A DNA stretch of 64,000 bases from Monosporascus cannonballus. Its lineage: Eukaryota > Ascomycota > Sordariomycetes > Xylariales. The notes beneath the pieces were generated by a model. The model did not search any database, was not told where the DNA came from, and worked only from the letters and a program-made list of their open reading frames with translations. How positions within the stretch are numbered: position 1 is the first letter of the stretch; each line of letters starts with the position of its first letter. A program made the position numbers and the translations under genes. The stretch covers positions 252,987-316,986 of the forward strand of contig QJNS01000064.1 of assembly GCA_004154925.1 (NCBI GenBank), read 5' to 3'. Shown piece after piece: positions 47,708 through 58,425 of the stretch.

Positions 47708-49711
47708 CTACCATCCGTCATCATCACCTGCGGATTCTTCCTCGGCCATGTCCATGACGAGGTCATTCTCTGAAAACTCATCCCCATCCTGGTAAACTCC
47801 TCGCTCGACCAGACCATCATCGTCTTCGGCTTCTTCATAGGAGTTCTGAGTACTAGTTTCGTCGGAATCTGAATCGGTACCACCATGAGGAATTGGGTTG
47901 TCCGATCGATAGAGTCGAAGCCTCTCGGCAAGAGACATTGGTTTCCTGTTTCCGTGTTCCTCGTCAGACTCTTCCTCCGAACCCTCGCTTGGGCTCCCAT
48001 CGTTATCCGAAGACCCGCGACCACCGCCATTGGCGTCATGTTCCTCTTCATCTTCGTCTGAGTCGGACAGCACAGCCCGTCCGGGGCGACGGCTAACATG
48101 TCGCGATTGTTTCGCCAATTTTTTCGGGGGTTCGTCGGCGGGCTCGTCCTCGGAATATGAGGAAACAGCTCGACGTTTCGTTCGGGTGTTCTTCCGGACA
48201 GGTTGGTCGTCGGAGTCGGAGCTGTCTGAATTGCGATCCCTCGGCGAGTTCGGTTCGAGACTGGAGAACCGTGCTGCAAGTACATCATCATCGACGAAGG
48301 CGTCCCCATTACTCTGGCGTGAGAAGCCGCTGATTTCGGAATCATTCTCATCGTCACTTTCTTCGAAGGCATCGTGAACCACCAGGTCATCGTCATCGTC
48401 ATCAGCATTGTCGCTCCCATCAAGCGTGGCATCGTCGATGCCCTCACTTTCGTATTCATCTTCTTCGGATGGGTACTCGTCTGATTTTGAGTCTGAATCC
48501 CATTCCGCATTCCCGTCGGTCAGTGCTCTCTCCCTTAGGCGATGATACCTCTGAACGCCGCAGATGGATGAGAAGACCACCATTGGACAAATTTCGATGC
48601 CTGGTCCCTCCCCCTTGTTTGCAAACCGACCCAGCCGAAGACCTTCAGGTACCTCCTTTTCAGGGTACTCTGGATAGTTCTCCAGGTCAGGCCAACAGTA
48701 GATCATTTCGTAGTCTTCGCCCACGTCAACGTCCTCCTCTTCCGTTTTGAGATAAAACGTCCGGACTGAATCCGATACGCACCACTTAAGGTTGCGGGAT
48801 TGAAGCTCTTCGGCGTCCCAGCAGGTGTATACTGTCTTCAAGCTTTTAAAATGGTGAAAAGGGAGTAGTTGGAACCCGTCAAGTTCATGGAGTTCTGGGT
48901 TGATTCCAAATGCTAGACGCTCGACGTCCTTTAGGTCGTCAGCAATTGCTCCCCAGTTTACAGAGCCCCATTCTAGGTAGTTAGCCATCCAGCTGAGGGC
49001 AATAATGTCCTTGGCCTTACGATACCGGAGCGAGCCATTCCGATTCATGATGGGCAGCTTATCTGGATAGAATTTCAACGCCAGCTGGCGGCTTTCACGG
49101 TGAATCTCCAGGATGGTTCTTGCTGGCTCGGTTTGCTGGAACAGAGTCGCGCTTGGCCGCAATTGAATGCCCAATAAATGAACATCAAAGATGCGCACGG
49201 GTGCCCTTAGATCCGGATCGAAAATCTCCCACACCCGCTGGCGAAGCTCAATCGGCAGGCGGCAGAATTGAGGGAAAGAGACATGATAGCCGTCGTGTGA
49301 CTCGGCGCTCATTCCATCATCGTCGTACTCGTCCTCAGACTCGAAAGCCTCCAGGTCTAGAAGGTCACGAACGGTCTCCGAGCCCGACCCGTCGGATTCC
49401 TCGGACTCGTAAGATTCTTCGTGTTCAGAAGCCGTGTGATCATCGGGATCTGAAGAGAACCCCATGGCAAATATGGTGGCCCACCCTGGTAGTCTGGTTG
49501 GTGGCCAGTTAATATGTGGTCCCTGTCGAGATGCAACGCCTTGATGGCTAACAGAGATGTTATCAGACTTGCGCGAATGACGGTCTGGATCAGGAAGCTG
49601 GGATGGAAGGGATGGGTAGGGATCGCATAAGGTCTTCGACGTCAAGGTTGGATCAACAAACGTTAAGGTTGTGGCTGAAGCTCTGGTTGAGGGAAAGGGG
49701 GTCTCAGGCAA
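47708..49711 (-). CDS. 2EXR-domain protein with long acidic Ser/Asp/Glu-rich tail
   Basis: The open frame gives 667 residues from ATG 49711. An internal ATG at 49465 (MGFSSDPDDHTASEHEES, 585 residues) is at least as likely, because the first 82 residues are Ser/Thr/Pro-rich and unlike the rest. A 2EXR motif follows a short acidic lead: FPQFCRLPIELRQRVWEI and the APVRIFDV strand, residues ~146-175 of the long form. A globular region to about residue 400 comes next (ESRQLALKFY, LKTVYTCWD). The remaining ~270 residues are almost entirely Asp/Glu/Ser with basic patches (RTKRRAVSSYSED, PPKKLAKQSRHVSRRPGR) that could be nuclear localisation signals. 2EXR proteins are abundant in filamentous ascomycetes and of unknown function; nuclear location is an inference. 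No intron is needed. Confidence 0.85.
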   Translation of the reverse strand: MPETPFPSTRASATTLTFVDPTLTSKTLCDPYPSLPSQLPDPDRHSRKSDNISVSHQGVASRQGPHINWPPTRLPGWATIFAMGFSSDPDDHTASEHEESYESEESDGSGSETVRDLLDLEAFESEDEYDDDGMSAESHDGYHVSFPQFCRLPIELRQRVWEIFDPDLRAPVRIFDVHLLGIQLRPSATLFQQTEPARTILEIHRESRQLALKFYPDKLPIMNRNGSLRYRKAKDIIALSWMANYLEWGSVNWGAIADDLKDVERLAFGINPELHELDGFQLLPFHHFKSLKTVYTCWDAEELQSRNLKWCVSDSVRTFYLKTEEEDVDVGEDYEMIYCWPDLENYPEYPEKEVPEGLRLGRFANKGEGPGIEICPMVVFSSICGVQRYHRLRERALTDGNAEWDSDSKSDEYPSEEDEYESEGIDDATLDGSDNADDDDDDLVVHDAFEESDDENDSEISGFSRQSNGDAFVDDDVLAARFSSLEPNSPRDRNSDSSDSDDQPVRKNTRTKRRAVSSYSEDEPADEPPKKLAKQSRHVSRRPGRAVLSDSDEDEEEHDANGGGRGSSDNDGSPSEGSEEESDEEHGNRKPMSLAERLRLYRSDNPIPHGGTDSDSDETSTQNSYEEAEDDDGLVERGVYQDGDEFSENDLVMDMAEEESAGDDDGW

Positions 49712-50501
49712 ATACCTAGAAAATCGGACACTCTTGCCCGATAGTATACCTGGTCGCTTTTCCCGGATACGATAACGGAAAGACGAAGAAGACTGTGTCC
49801 GGTCGAGAGTTCTTGGGTGTTAAGGTTATCCGGGCATCTCCAGCCCTAACCCCCCGCCAGCTCAGCCACACTTGCCCCACCCCAGTCGCGAAACGCGTCT
49901 CTTACCTAGTGTACCTACGCATGTACAGTACTTTGTAGGTACCTTACCATATTCTGCATTCTCAGACTTGATCGTATTGCGCACGGAAAAACTTTAGAGA
50001 ATTTTGCATATAATCGCGAACTAAGAAAAATATGTCAAAGCACAATTTATGTTAACTTACCCCTTCCTTGTAGTTATACTTCTCATTCACGAGATCCATT
50101 CTGTTTGATCACTGGGGAAGCTAGTGGCCATCGTTTTTGTCCGGGTCTTCCTCCAGTCTGCATCACTTGCCTAGGTACGCGTCCGGAACATAAAGGGCAT
50201 TCCCACTAGCATTCCTAAGGCGCCTCGCGGTCATGCTGATGATTTAGGCTGAGCCCCCAGCATTATAGCCCATGTCATGGGAGCGAGTATTCTTTGCAAA
50301 AAGTAGAACGAATCACCATCATCTCTAGACCATCTGAAATATGAGCGGGCTTGTCACACATCACGGCGGATTATTTTTCAGGACTTCGGGGTGCATTGAC
50401 CACGTATTCAACATAAGGGGAGCCGAGGGCCGTCATTCTTCGAAGCAGGTTGTAAATGTGTAAGACACAAGTGTCCGGAAGTGGGTACCTATATGGCTTG
50501 C
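49712..50501. other. Intergenic between the 2EXR and GH30 genes
   Basis: About 790 bp holding the 2EXR promoter and the GH30 3' flank (both genes are on the minus strand). No gene recognised. Confidence 0.5.
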
Positions 50502-51995
50502 TTACAATGAGACGTTGCCAATCTCGAAGGTCTGAACCGAGTTCGTCTCAAACCGCGACGTCAACCGGGTGCCACTAATCGTTGCGCCCGTGTCCTGGAC
50601 GTACCGATCGCCGCCGTTGCCGATCGAGGTCCGCCATCGGGCCACCTTCGTGCCGTCGGCAGGCCGCTGGCTGAACTGGGAGAGGTCGAAGTTGACGGTC
50701 TGCGCATCGCCCGAGTTGTAGTAGGCGATGACCAGCTTCCTGTTCTTGGCGTCGTAGGCCGCGATGGTGCTAGCGCTGCCCCCGTCGAGGATGCGCATGC
50801 CCTCCCGGATGTGACGAGAGAACTGGGCCAGTACGTAGTACTTCTGTGTCGGAGAGCCGAGCGACTTGTTGTCGTTGTTCCCGTCGATGAGGCCCCAGCC
50901 GCCGCCGTCGATGACCTGCCAGTATACGAAGGCTGTCGGCTTGAGCCATCGGAAATCGAGGAAGAGGTTGCTAGCAAGCCTGCCACCGGTCGCGTCGTTC
51001 TCGCCATACTCGCTCTGCCATAGTTTCTTCCCGTTGGTCTGCGATAGTTCGTATACCCTGTCGCGTCTTCCGTTGCCGTACTGATATCCGTGAACGTTGA
51101 TGCGGCCCACTTTAGAGAGCGCAGTGTTGCCCAAGCCCTGCATCGTCGACACAGCCTGGTCGTAGTAAGACTCGTCAGACGCCGCAATCATCATGGAAGA
51201 GAGTCCCCGGTTGTTCAGCTCGGTACGTAGTTCGTTAATGATCGTTGCTTGAGTGGCAACGGTGATGTGAGACCCTTCCTGCGTACCATCTGCTTTCCAC
51301 CAGGTGGCGATAGGCTCATTGAACGGGGAAACCGACTCGAATGTGATGCCCCAGTTGTCTTTGGCATACTTGGCGACGGTGGCCATGTAGACGGCGTGGT
51401 CCTTCAGATTCCACGACTGGATGTTCTCGCCCCCGTTGCTAGCACCAGACGGGTTGTGGTTCTTGCACATCCACCACATAGGAGAGTTTGAGAAGAGCTC
51501 CAGGTGATTGACTCCTCGGGCCTTCGCCTTGTTCATCATCGCACGCTGGTTGACATCCACTGACCAGTCCCAGCTTGACGAAGAAGGGTCGGTGCTACCC
51601 CAGTTGAGCCAGTGTCCTTCCATCTGCCGGGAATTCTTGATATTCGGAGACACAACCATCTTCTCGCCGTTGTAGGTGTTCCAGCTACTGGCACCGACGT
51701 TGTGACGTGCGATGTTGAAGCCCAGGCCAGGCAGATTCTGACCCGCGAACTGATACGAGCCGAGGCTGAAGAAAATATCGGCGAGGTCATCTCGGTTGCC
51801 GAACGCCTTAGCCCACCAGCACAGCGAAGTGCCCCAGCCTTCCCATGTTCCCCAATTCGACTTCGCATTGATTGTCGTAGTAGTATCGGCAGCCTTTACG
51901 TCAGCGGCCTGCACTACATCGGTAGTCGGAGCAGCAGCAGCGAGTCGCCCCAGCGCGAGCGCCACGGCTCCCGTCAGAATTGCCTGAGCATGCAT
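50502..51995 (-). CDS. Secreted GH30 glycosidase, endo-beta-1,6-galactanase type
   Basis: 497 residues without an intron. An N-terminal signal peptide (MHAQAILTGAVALALGRLAAAA) ends around residue 22. The GH30 barrel begins at WGTWEGWGTSLCWWAKAFG. The acid/base Glu227 lies in SPFNEPIATWWKA and the nucleophile Glu329 in LWQSEYGEND. A C-terminal beta-domain follows, ending QTFEIGNVSL. The WGTSLCWWA start, SNSPMWWMCKN and FNEPIATWWK resemble the fungal beta-1,6-galactanase subgroup (GH30 subfamily 5) more than glucocerebrosidase-like or xylanase subfamilies; that subgroup call is from memory of the family. Predicted extracellular action on type II arabinogalactan side chains of plant cell walls. 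Start chosen by the signal peptide. No damage seen. Confidence 0.92.
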   Translation of the reverse strand: MHAQAILTGAVALALGRLAAAAPTTDVVQAADVKAADTTTTINAKSNWGTWEGWGTSLCWWAKAFGNRDDLADIFFSLGSYQFAGQNLPGLGFNIARHNVGASSWNTYNGEKMVVSPNIKNSRQMEGHWLNWGSTDPSSSSWDWSVDVNQRAMMNKAKARGVNHLELFSNSPMWWMCKNHNPSGASNGGENIQSWNLKDHAVYMATVAKYAKDNWGITFESVSPFNEPIATWWKADGTQEGSHITVATQATIINELRTELNNRGLSSMMIAASDESYYDQAVSTMQGLGNTALSKVGRINVHGYQYGNGRRDRVYELSQTNGKKLWQSEYGENDATGGRLASNLFLDFRWLKPTAFVYWQVIDGGGWGLIDGNNDNKSLGSPTQKYYVLAQFSRHIREGMRILDGGSASTIAAYDAKNRKLVIAYYNSGDAQTVNFDLSQFSQRPADGTKVARWRTSIGNGGDRYVQDTGATISGTRLTSRFETNSVQTFEIGNVSL

Positions 51996-52438
51996 GGTAG
52001 GAAAGTACGACGGAGCGGCCCGTTAATAGACTTGAGAGCCACCGCAAAGCAACGCGGCGGCTGCTTAAGTATTCGGGCCATCCTGGAAGCGTTGCAAGAC
52101 CATCACGGCTTCAGTCGCGCTAGGGGATGTTAGGGCCAAGAAAGAACCTACCACTGGGACTATTAGCGATGGTCTAGAACAGACGCGATGTCACCACTCG
52201 GTTATATTTTCTCCCGATTAGAGATATTGCTAAGGCAATAAGCGGACCTACTCGTGGAATATGTTATGCGCCGTGATAGAAATTGTTACACTGTGGGGCA
52301 TACCCCCTGGAGAGACCTACCGAAACCACAAACGGCATTTGCGCTCCGAAAGACCTATCCTGGCCTAGCCGTCCTGGGCATCATGTCTAAGAAGACCGTT
52401 GATTGGACAGCCCTCGGACGATATAAGGCCGAGGGGCC
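51996..52438. other. GH30 upstream region
   Basis: About 440 bp between the GH30 start and the 3' end of the next minus-strand gene. Presumed promoter; no gene. Confidence 0.5.
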
Positions 52439-53173
52439 TCAAGATTGCTGTACATATATTGCCCGAAAGGCGAAGCACCGCAGGACGCACAGGTAGAAGT
52501 TGACCTTACTCTCGAAGGACAGGTCGCGCGTCTGCCAGCGGGAGCCCCCGGCCCGCAAGCGGGCCTTCTCCGACAGCAGAATGAAGCGGGTCAGGTGGTC
52601 CGAGAGCTCCCAGCCGATCTTGCCGGCCTTGGCACGCGTCCACCGGGACTCGGACAGGTCGCCTTGCCCGATGTACTGCAGGTTCCAGAAGAGGTCATCG
52701 GCGGCGTAGCCGGGCTTCTCGGCGGCACGGCGGTCCACGTGTCTGTCCCCATGTCCGTCTTTGCCCCCGCCGATAGTGGTGGTTGTCTTAGTCTCGGCGA
52801 AGAACTCGCGCGCCAGCTCCTGGATTTCGGTCGCCGACATGAAGCGCGCCAGCGCCGTCGCGTCGGCGCCCACCTCGCGCGCCACTCTGCCGATGAAGTC
52901 CGTCACGTCGTCGATGACGCCGTCCGAGCCCGTGCGCCCCGTCATCTTCGGCCGCCTGCCGACCGAGGCGATCTTATACGGCGGTTTTGCCTGCTGTTGC
53001 GATGACGATGCGGAAGAAGGTGGGCCCTGTGGGGGCGCGATGTCCTGGTGGACAGGCGAGGAAGGATTCCGTTGATGGTGGTGCGACATGTGTTCCGGAT
53101 CAAGCTGACGGATGCGAGTGGCGATGCTGGCGACGATCGCCGCAGCGTTCCTGATGTCCTCCATCGCGTGCAT
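52439..53173 (-). CDS. Hypothetical protein, member 2 of the paralogous family
   Basis: 244 residues. The N-terminal helix (MHAMEDIRNAAAIVASIATRI) is followed by a disordered His/Pro/Ser/Gln-rich linker to about residue 70. The conserved part starts GRVAREVGADATALARF and AREFF, which lines up with NIARAAGVNYIALHGF and AYEFI of the protein at 45922-46701. It then has LTRFILLSEKARLRAGGSRW and KVNFYLCVLRCF, lining up with ITRFVLLCENFRLRSGKEEW and RVEMYKRILLLF. The order and spacing of both blocks agree. No signal peptide or clear catalytic motif. The short C-terminus (RAIYVQQS) may indicate a missed intron near 52450-52480. Function unknown. Confidence 0.72.
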   Translation of the reverse strand: MHAMEDIRNAAAIVASIATRIRQLDPEHMSHHHQRNPSSPVHQDIAPPQGPPSSASSSQQQAKPPYKIASVGRRPKMTGRTGSDGVIDDVTDFIGRVAREVGADATALARFMSATEIQELAREFFAETKTTTTIGGGKDGHGDRHVDRRAAEKPGYAADDLFWNLQYIGQGDLSESRWTRAKAGKIGWELSDHLTRFILLSEKARLRAGGSRWQTRDLSFESKVNFYLCVLRCFAFRAIYVQQS

Positions 53174-54515
53174 CCTGTGATGATGATGTGTTGTTGTTGT
53201 CTTGGTATGAAAGCTGGTGCGAATTTCTTACTAAATATTGGACGCGTGGATTGTCAGTTGTCAGGTGCGCCGAAGGTTCCAGCCGTGGCCGTGCGCTTCA
53301 GGCTCAGTACGACCGAGTTTGGGCTGCTAAATGGCAAACTTGAAAGTATAAAAGCCTAAGGCACACTTCTCGAGGTGACAGACAATGTGATAAAAACTCT
53401 CATTTCCATTTCATCCTGCCGCTCACAATCGATTGGTACCTTGTGAACTCCCTCCTTCCGGCTAGAAGCTCCTGGTACGTTGTTATCGCCTCCGTACCGG
53501 TTCTTATCGGAGTTCCCATGGCCTCTCGTGTTCTTCGTCAGACAATCCCGCTTATGGCATTGCTCATTGGAAATTGGTCAATTCACAGCATTAATACAAA
53601 ATGCTTCTGTTTCTAGCCTCCCAATCAGCAAGAATACACACAGTCGCCTTCCTTCCAGCACTCATTAAGGCCATTGTACAAGCCTTATTACGTGATCGCA
53701 ACAAACATCCACACCACCTGAATGGGCGTTATCATTTAGGCTCAGAAACCTAATACGTCAAAGGAGTGAAGTCCAGTGTACTACAAGAATAGAGTGACAT
53801 CACTATGGTTAAATGATGTTTATTGAACAACCGTTGTACCTGCATGGAAGGAAGTAGACTTCTTAGCCAATGCAACTTCAATCGGACCTAGCTAAGTCTT
53901 GGCCTATATAGCTCGGTCTTGGCCCTAATAGTTCAGCCCCTATATGGGACTACCTACAGCCACCTCCGGTATCGCTTTGTTCGGTTACAGTTATCTTTCA
54001 TATATATATATATATATGGATGTATATATTGGGCATCATTACCTTCCTATCCCTAATTTGGACGCTTTGAAGGTTAACCAGATAAAATATACTTTTTCAA
54101 AAACAAACGCTTCAGTATATAGTATTATGGTCTTATAACTTCGGATCCTTCAATGATGATACCATATAGAGAGATATGATCCCGCCACGCTTGCTTGAGA
54201 TTGGACGAATCACTTCGACCTTTAATTCTTCAATTCTGTATTTCCGTAACCAGCATAAGGTGGCGAGAATCCTAAACGTTGAGCTGGACGATACTAGCAA
54301 TCATATATATCGGGAAAGTGGTTGGGAAGAAACGACCACAGACTCCGTGCTATGATTCAACACGGAGCGCTTCGTCTTGCTGCGATGTCTGTGTTCTGAA
54401 GCTGTGATCTTTTGTAATATGGATTGTGGCGGACTGGGTTAATATCATCCAAACGAAGATATGGTACACTCAGACTTGTACAAACTTGGAATGGCCCAAA
54501 CACCAACTGTGCAGC
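53174..54515. other. Intergenic, about 1.3 kb
   Basis: Contains a TA microsatellite at 54001-54017 and, at about 53770-53960, a TATA- and CCTATATAG-rich stretch that resembles an LTR promoter region but has no partner copy here. No gene recognised. Confidence 0.45.
54001..54017. repeat. (TA)n microsatellite
   Basis: About eight uninterrupted TA units. Confidence 0.85.
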
Positions 54516-54724
54516 TGTCAGATCTAGTAAAGCCAGTCAGCACTAGCGGGAATTACTTCCTGTACCCCTGGTACCTTTTTCTCCCAGCTCCACCTGTATT
54601 TACGTGTATAAAAGGAGGGTTCGCTACCTTCACTTTCTGGCTAGGACCTTCTTGAGGTCAAGGCAACCTTCAATACACTTCTTCTTCAGTTATATGCTTC
54701 TGTGTGTGATGCCAGGGTCTCATA
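54516..54724 (+). repeat. Solo LTR C (209 bp) with perfect GCAGC target duplication
   Basis: Begins TGTCAGATCTAG and ends GGGTCTCATA, with GCAGC at 54511-54515 and 54725-54729. It has a GTATAAAAGGAGG promoter-like box and the CTTCAGTTATATGCTTCTG block shared with LTRs A, B and D. The terminal dinucleotide is TA where LTR B has CA, a CpA-to-TpA change. Confidence 0.88.
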
Positions 54725-54729
54725 GCAGC

Positions 54730-55339
54730 ACCTGTAATCGATTAGACTTGAAAGCGATGCCTTGTGTCGAAACAAATCAGCAGTTCATCAGCGACCTCTC
54801 GGAGTACAACAACCGGATAGACTGTCCATTCTATCGCCTTATCTTTAAAAGGCGTGGGCCGTGACTGGGGGTGGATGGTATCCAGCAAGGCTCCGCCTAC
54901 CACCTAGGGGTTCGTGTCAGCTCTTCGTTCAGAGTCGATGCCCCTTATCCGTTACGGAAAACGGCCGTGTCTAGCACCCTCAGCCGAGGCTGCTGTTAGC
55001 GATTGACCAGAAGCCTCCAAGGATGCATCACAACAGAGCTCCGCTAAGATAAATCAATAGGGTGAAAAGCTGTATTATAATCGCGGAGATCGAGATTTTT
55101 CGAAGCGAGTTGAAGGTGAACCACCTCCCTCAAGCGTGTGGGAAACTACATCAACATCGCGCTTGTGAACAGTGGCATGAGGAACGTCAAACCATAAGCA
55201 TTCCAGGAAGGCCACACATCGGCGGGGCAGCGACTTATTCCAGCTTCAGTGCCTCTTCTAGGTTATTGACGCGAGCGGGGAAGACTTAGTATAGAAAGAA
55301 AGAAGATGCGACCATGTAGCCTTGTCTGTATTCAAAGTC
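54730..55339. other. Region between solo LTR C and the HET remnant
   Basis: May include the decayed N-terminal part of the HET gene, but no readable match before about 55340. Confidence 0.4.
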
Positions 55340-56340
55340 CACTTCCTGCTCTCCATTCCCCTGGCGGCGACGATAAAGCGACCACCGTTCTTCTCATTCT
55401 CCAGCGCAACGTGGGAGATCTGGCTGTTTCTAAAAGCCTGCCCGAATCGAGGCCAACATCACGATGAGCGGGAAGAATGCCCTGCACAGACTGCGACGCC
55501 ATGGAGTTCGCACGACAGATGGGCATGACGTATTTGTGGGTGATGCCTTGTGCAACCCCGAGGAAGGGCACGACTAATAGGACATCTGGACAATACTTAT
55601 AACTCTGCAACTGCAACTAGTATTGCCGGAGCGGGCAGTGATGCAGATGCTTGGTTTTGCGGTGTCAGTCCTCGCATGGGAGATTTTATCGAACCGATAA
55701 AGATTGTTAACACGTTATATGGGGCAAGTTTTAACCTTTCGCTTTCATCAATACCCCTGTGCGAGGAAGTCTGGGGCGTAACGTGGCATATGCGAGGCTG
55801 GGCTTTCCTGGAAAAACTCCTGTCGCGGCGCTGTATTACTTCACAGCCGAAGAGTTCTTATTATTAAACTACAGCGAAGCGCCATAGAAAGACGGCTACG
55901 ATTATGCAAATGGAGGTATCTGGAAACGCTGACGCCGGAGTTAGGGAAGGGCAGCTTTGGTGGACCAGGAATTTTGACCGGTTCCTGACGCAACATTATA
56001 CCATCCTTTAGGGGACATGGGCCGGGGGTTAGACATGTAAGACTATTAAGCGACAGTGCAAGAATATAGCCGGAAACAACTTTGCTTTCCCGCAGGACAT
56101 ATTTAACGTTTTTGAGTATATTTTTAAGAGATTCTATAGGTCTAGAAACGCCTCAGGATTGAGCATTGCTCAACACAGGGCATTCCCTCCCCATATACTA
56201 TACTTGGCCATACTCTGGTTTGCCACGAACAAATCCGGGAAGCACTTTTGCGGACCCAAGCTGTCAGTGGAGCTAGCTGGCCAGTTCGACATTGTTGTAG
56301 GATATGGTGTTTGCCTACTTCCCATGCTGACCTAATTTGT
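55340..56340 (+). pseudogene. Decayed HET-domain (heterokaryon incompatibility) gene
   Basis: HET-like pieces follow each other in the right order but in different frames. KATTVLLILQRNVGDLAVSK is at about 55374-55440, with a stop soon after. MEFARQMGMTYLWV starts at 55501; DALCNPEEGHD at 55543 is one frame off, as if one base of the WVDALC motif were lost. Next come IGHLDNTYNSATATS, AGAGSDADA, GVSPRMGD and MRGWAFLEKLLSRRC in the frame ending at 55867. LYYFTAEEFLLLNYSEAP in another frame is followed by TAG, then DGYDYANGG. Fainter pieces (FPQDIFNVFEYIF) reach beyond 56100. HET domains trigger cell death on contact between unlike strains. At least three frameshifts and several stops make this a pseudogene. 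Confidence 0.82.
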
Positions 56341-58425
56341 ACCAACTCGGAACAAACCACCACATAGGGTGGTTGGAAAAAAGCTAACAATACATGAGAG
56401 AGTTTGGATATGTTGGATTGGCCCAGTCGAATTCTGCCACCTCACGTATGTAAAACTGCACTGCCACTCAACTCTATGTGGCCAGCTGCTTTCATCTACA
56501 TGGTTCATAATCCTTTTCCCTGTGCAGTTTTATACACCGTTAGGGCACAGCAACGGGCATTGAGAAGGCCAACAAGACCAAAATATATAACGGTTGCCTG
56601 TTAGGATTCTCAGTGGTGCGACAGCGCCTGAGGCGTCCTAAAGCATCACGGTTCGCCAAAGAAAGCGGCTATTCACATGATCGAGCCTTCCTGCCACGCG
56701 CTGGTTCAACAGCGAAAAAATTCCTGTCTCGGTATCATCACATCGACTGGGTATGGGGACTACAGAGATATAAAGAATTTTTGTTTATTAGCCTTGCGCA
56801 ATCTGTCTGGCTCGGGAGGCGTACTGGGAAGGTGCCAAGTCCGTCTTAGAGCTGGGCCCCGCCTCTGTCCGACTGTGCCAACCGGCCTTGAGCTCCGGCA
56901 CTGGTGATCCTCCCCAACAATGGCAGATGCGTAAGAACTACTACAGGGGAGCGAGCGGCCAAGGGGAAGCTTAAAATTATAAATAGATGGGACGGTCGGT
57001 ATCGACACCGGCATGATGTCGTGCTACAGGAGGTACCTTACCTTAGTGTTAGGGTAGCATACCCCGATCTGGGTAATGATCTGCTCGCATGTGACTGACC
57101 TCGTCTTGGCACTGCCCGTCTCGCTTCCCTTGCATCCCATCTCGGTAGGTAGGTACTGCAGCCAACACGCGTGGCTGACTAAAGGAAACCTTCTTTGGAA
57201 CCTCAGTTAGGTATGCGTGAGACAAATACAAGAATTCCCGTCGCAAAAGACACAAAGAATTTGCCAATAAAGTCCAAGATACTCCAACGCGCCAATGCTT
57301 ACACAAGACTAACGTGAACTTAGCAGGTATGCCTCTTGATAGGTCAACGGAGAGGCCATCGTGCGCATCTGAAACCAACAATCTCGGCCGCTCGTCTAAG
57401 GTTTCAAAACCATCCTAACTATTCAGTTATGTCGGTGGGTTACTTACTCCCTGGGGCCCGGCTTCCTATTGCTAACCACGCCCAACCCGCTATTGGTCCC
57501 AGGCATCGGATTTCAACTCCTCTTCAGCGAGATCTACGCAGTAATTGTAGGGAAAGGGCAATTGCTTTTACGTTAAGTTATTCCGTGACGGAGGTGCTCG
57601 GTAATTTGATGGAAAACAAGTAACGTTGTGCCGACCTCATGCCCAAGGGAGAATGCTCACATGTTTTGCGATTACTGACTTTCTCAATTCGTTGATGATG
57701 CAGCCGGAAGCCCCACCGGTTATATGCACCGGAAATCCTCGTTATTGGCCTTCTCCTTCCTAAAGGTTATATATTGCCTGCAGATCCGGTTGCGCGGTAC
57801 CATGCTGCTATGTGGCACACCCAGTCATACATGAGGTGCAACACAAAGTGCCTTAGGCCGGTTGCGGGGGCCGGACACATGATTGGCCGGCCGTATTCTG
57901 AGGGAGATTGGAGATTGTGTCGGGGAAGGTAAAGCAAGTCAGAGATGTGCGCCTCATTGGCTGCGCCGCCAGGGCGATAGGTCTACAGGCGCCATAACGG
58001 GAAGGTAGAAGACCTAGGGAAGTGCTCCATCGCGGCCTACAGGTTGTTTCAACCCGGAATGTGACTGACTATTCGCAACGTTTCGTTCATGATGTCGATC
58101 CTCACGGGGGAAGGCTCATGTTTCGTTTGGGGGCATTCGTGCTGGCCGACGTTATGCGGCACGGCGCAATGGGATCGTGTTTATATATTCGGCTCTCGTC
58201 TTTGGTGGACCGGGTCCGTTCAAAAAGCATATCGTCATTGCTTGAGTTCACACGACGACCACGGCGACGACAGTCTGTCTCCGAGTTCTTGTTTAGAACT
58301 GCCGTTCATTTTCAGCTGGACTTTGCAGCGTTCATTCCTTGAGTGACAATAAAACCGCACAAACGTTATCTACAATACACTCCTTAACTTTCAGTCGTTG
58401 GCTCACACGAGAGCTTGAAATCATA
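56341..58425. other. Possible HET tail and GH64 upstream region
   Basis: Frames at 56369-56850 may be the decayed C-terminal region of the HET gene, but I see no diagnostic motif. From about 57000 to 58425 nothing is recognisable; the last few hundred bases should hold the GH64 promoter. Confidence 0.35.

Noticed and set aside
47587..48510. 307-residue minus-strand frame overlapping the 2EXR gene
   Set aside because: Shadow of the acidic tail in another frame (Met/Thr/Arg-rich); the 2EXR frame has the domain.
50561..51187. 208-residue Ser/Thr/Arg-rich frame inside GH30
   Set aside because: Alternative frame of the GH30 coding sequence without motifs.
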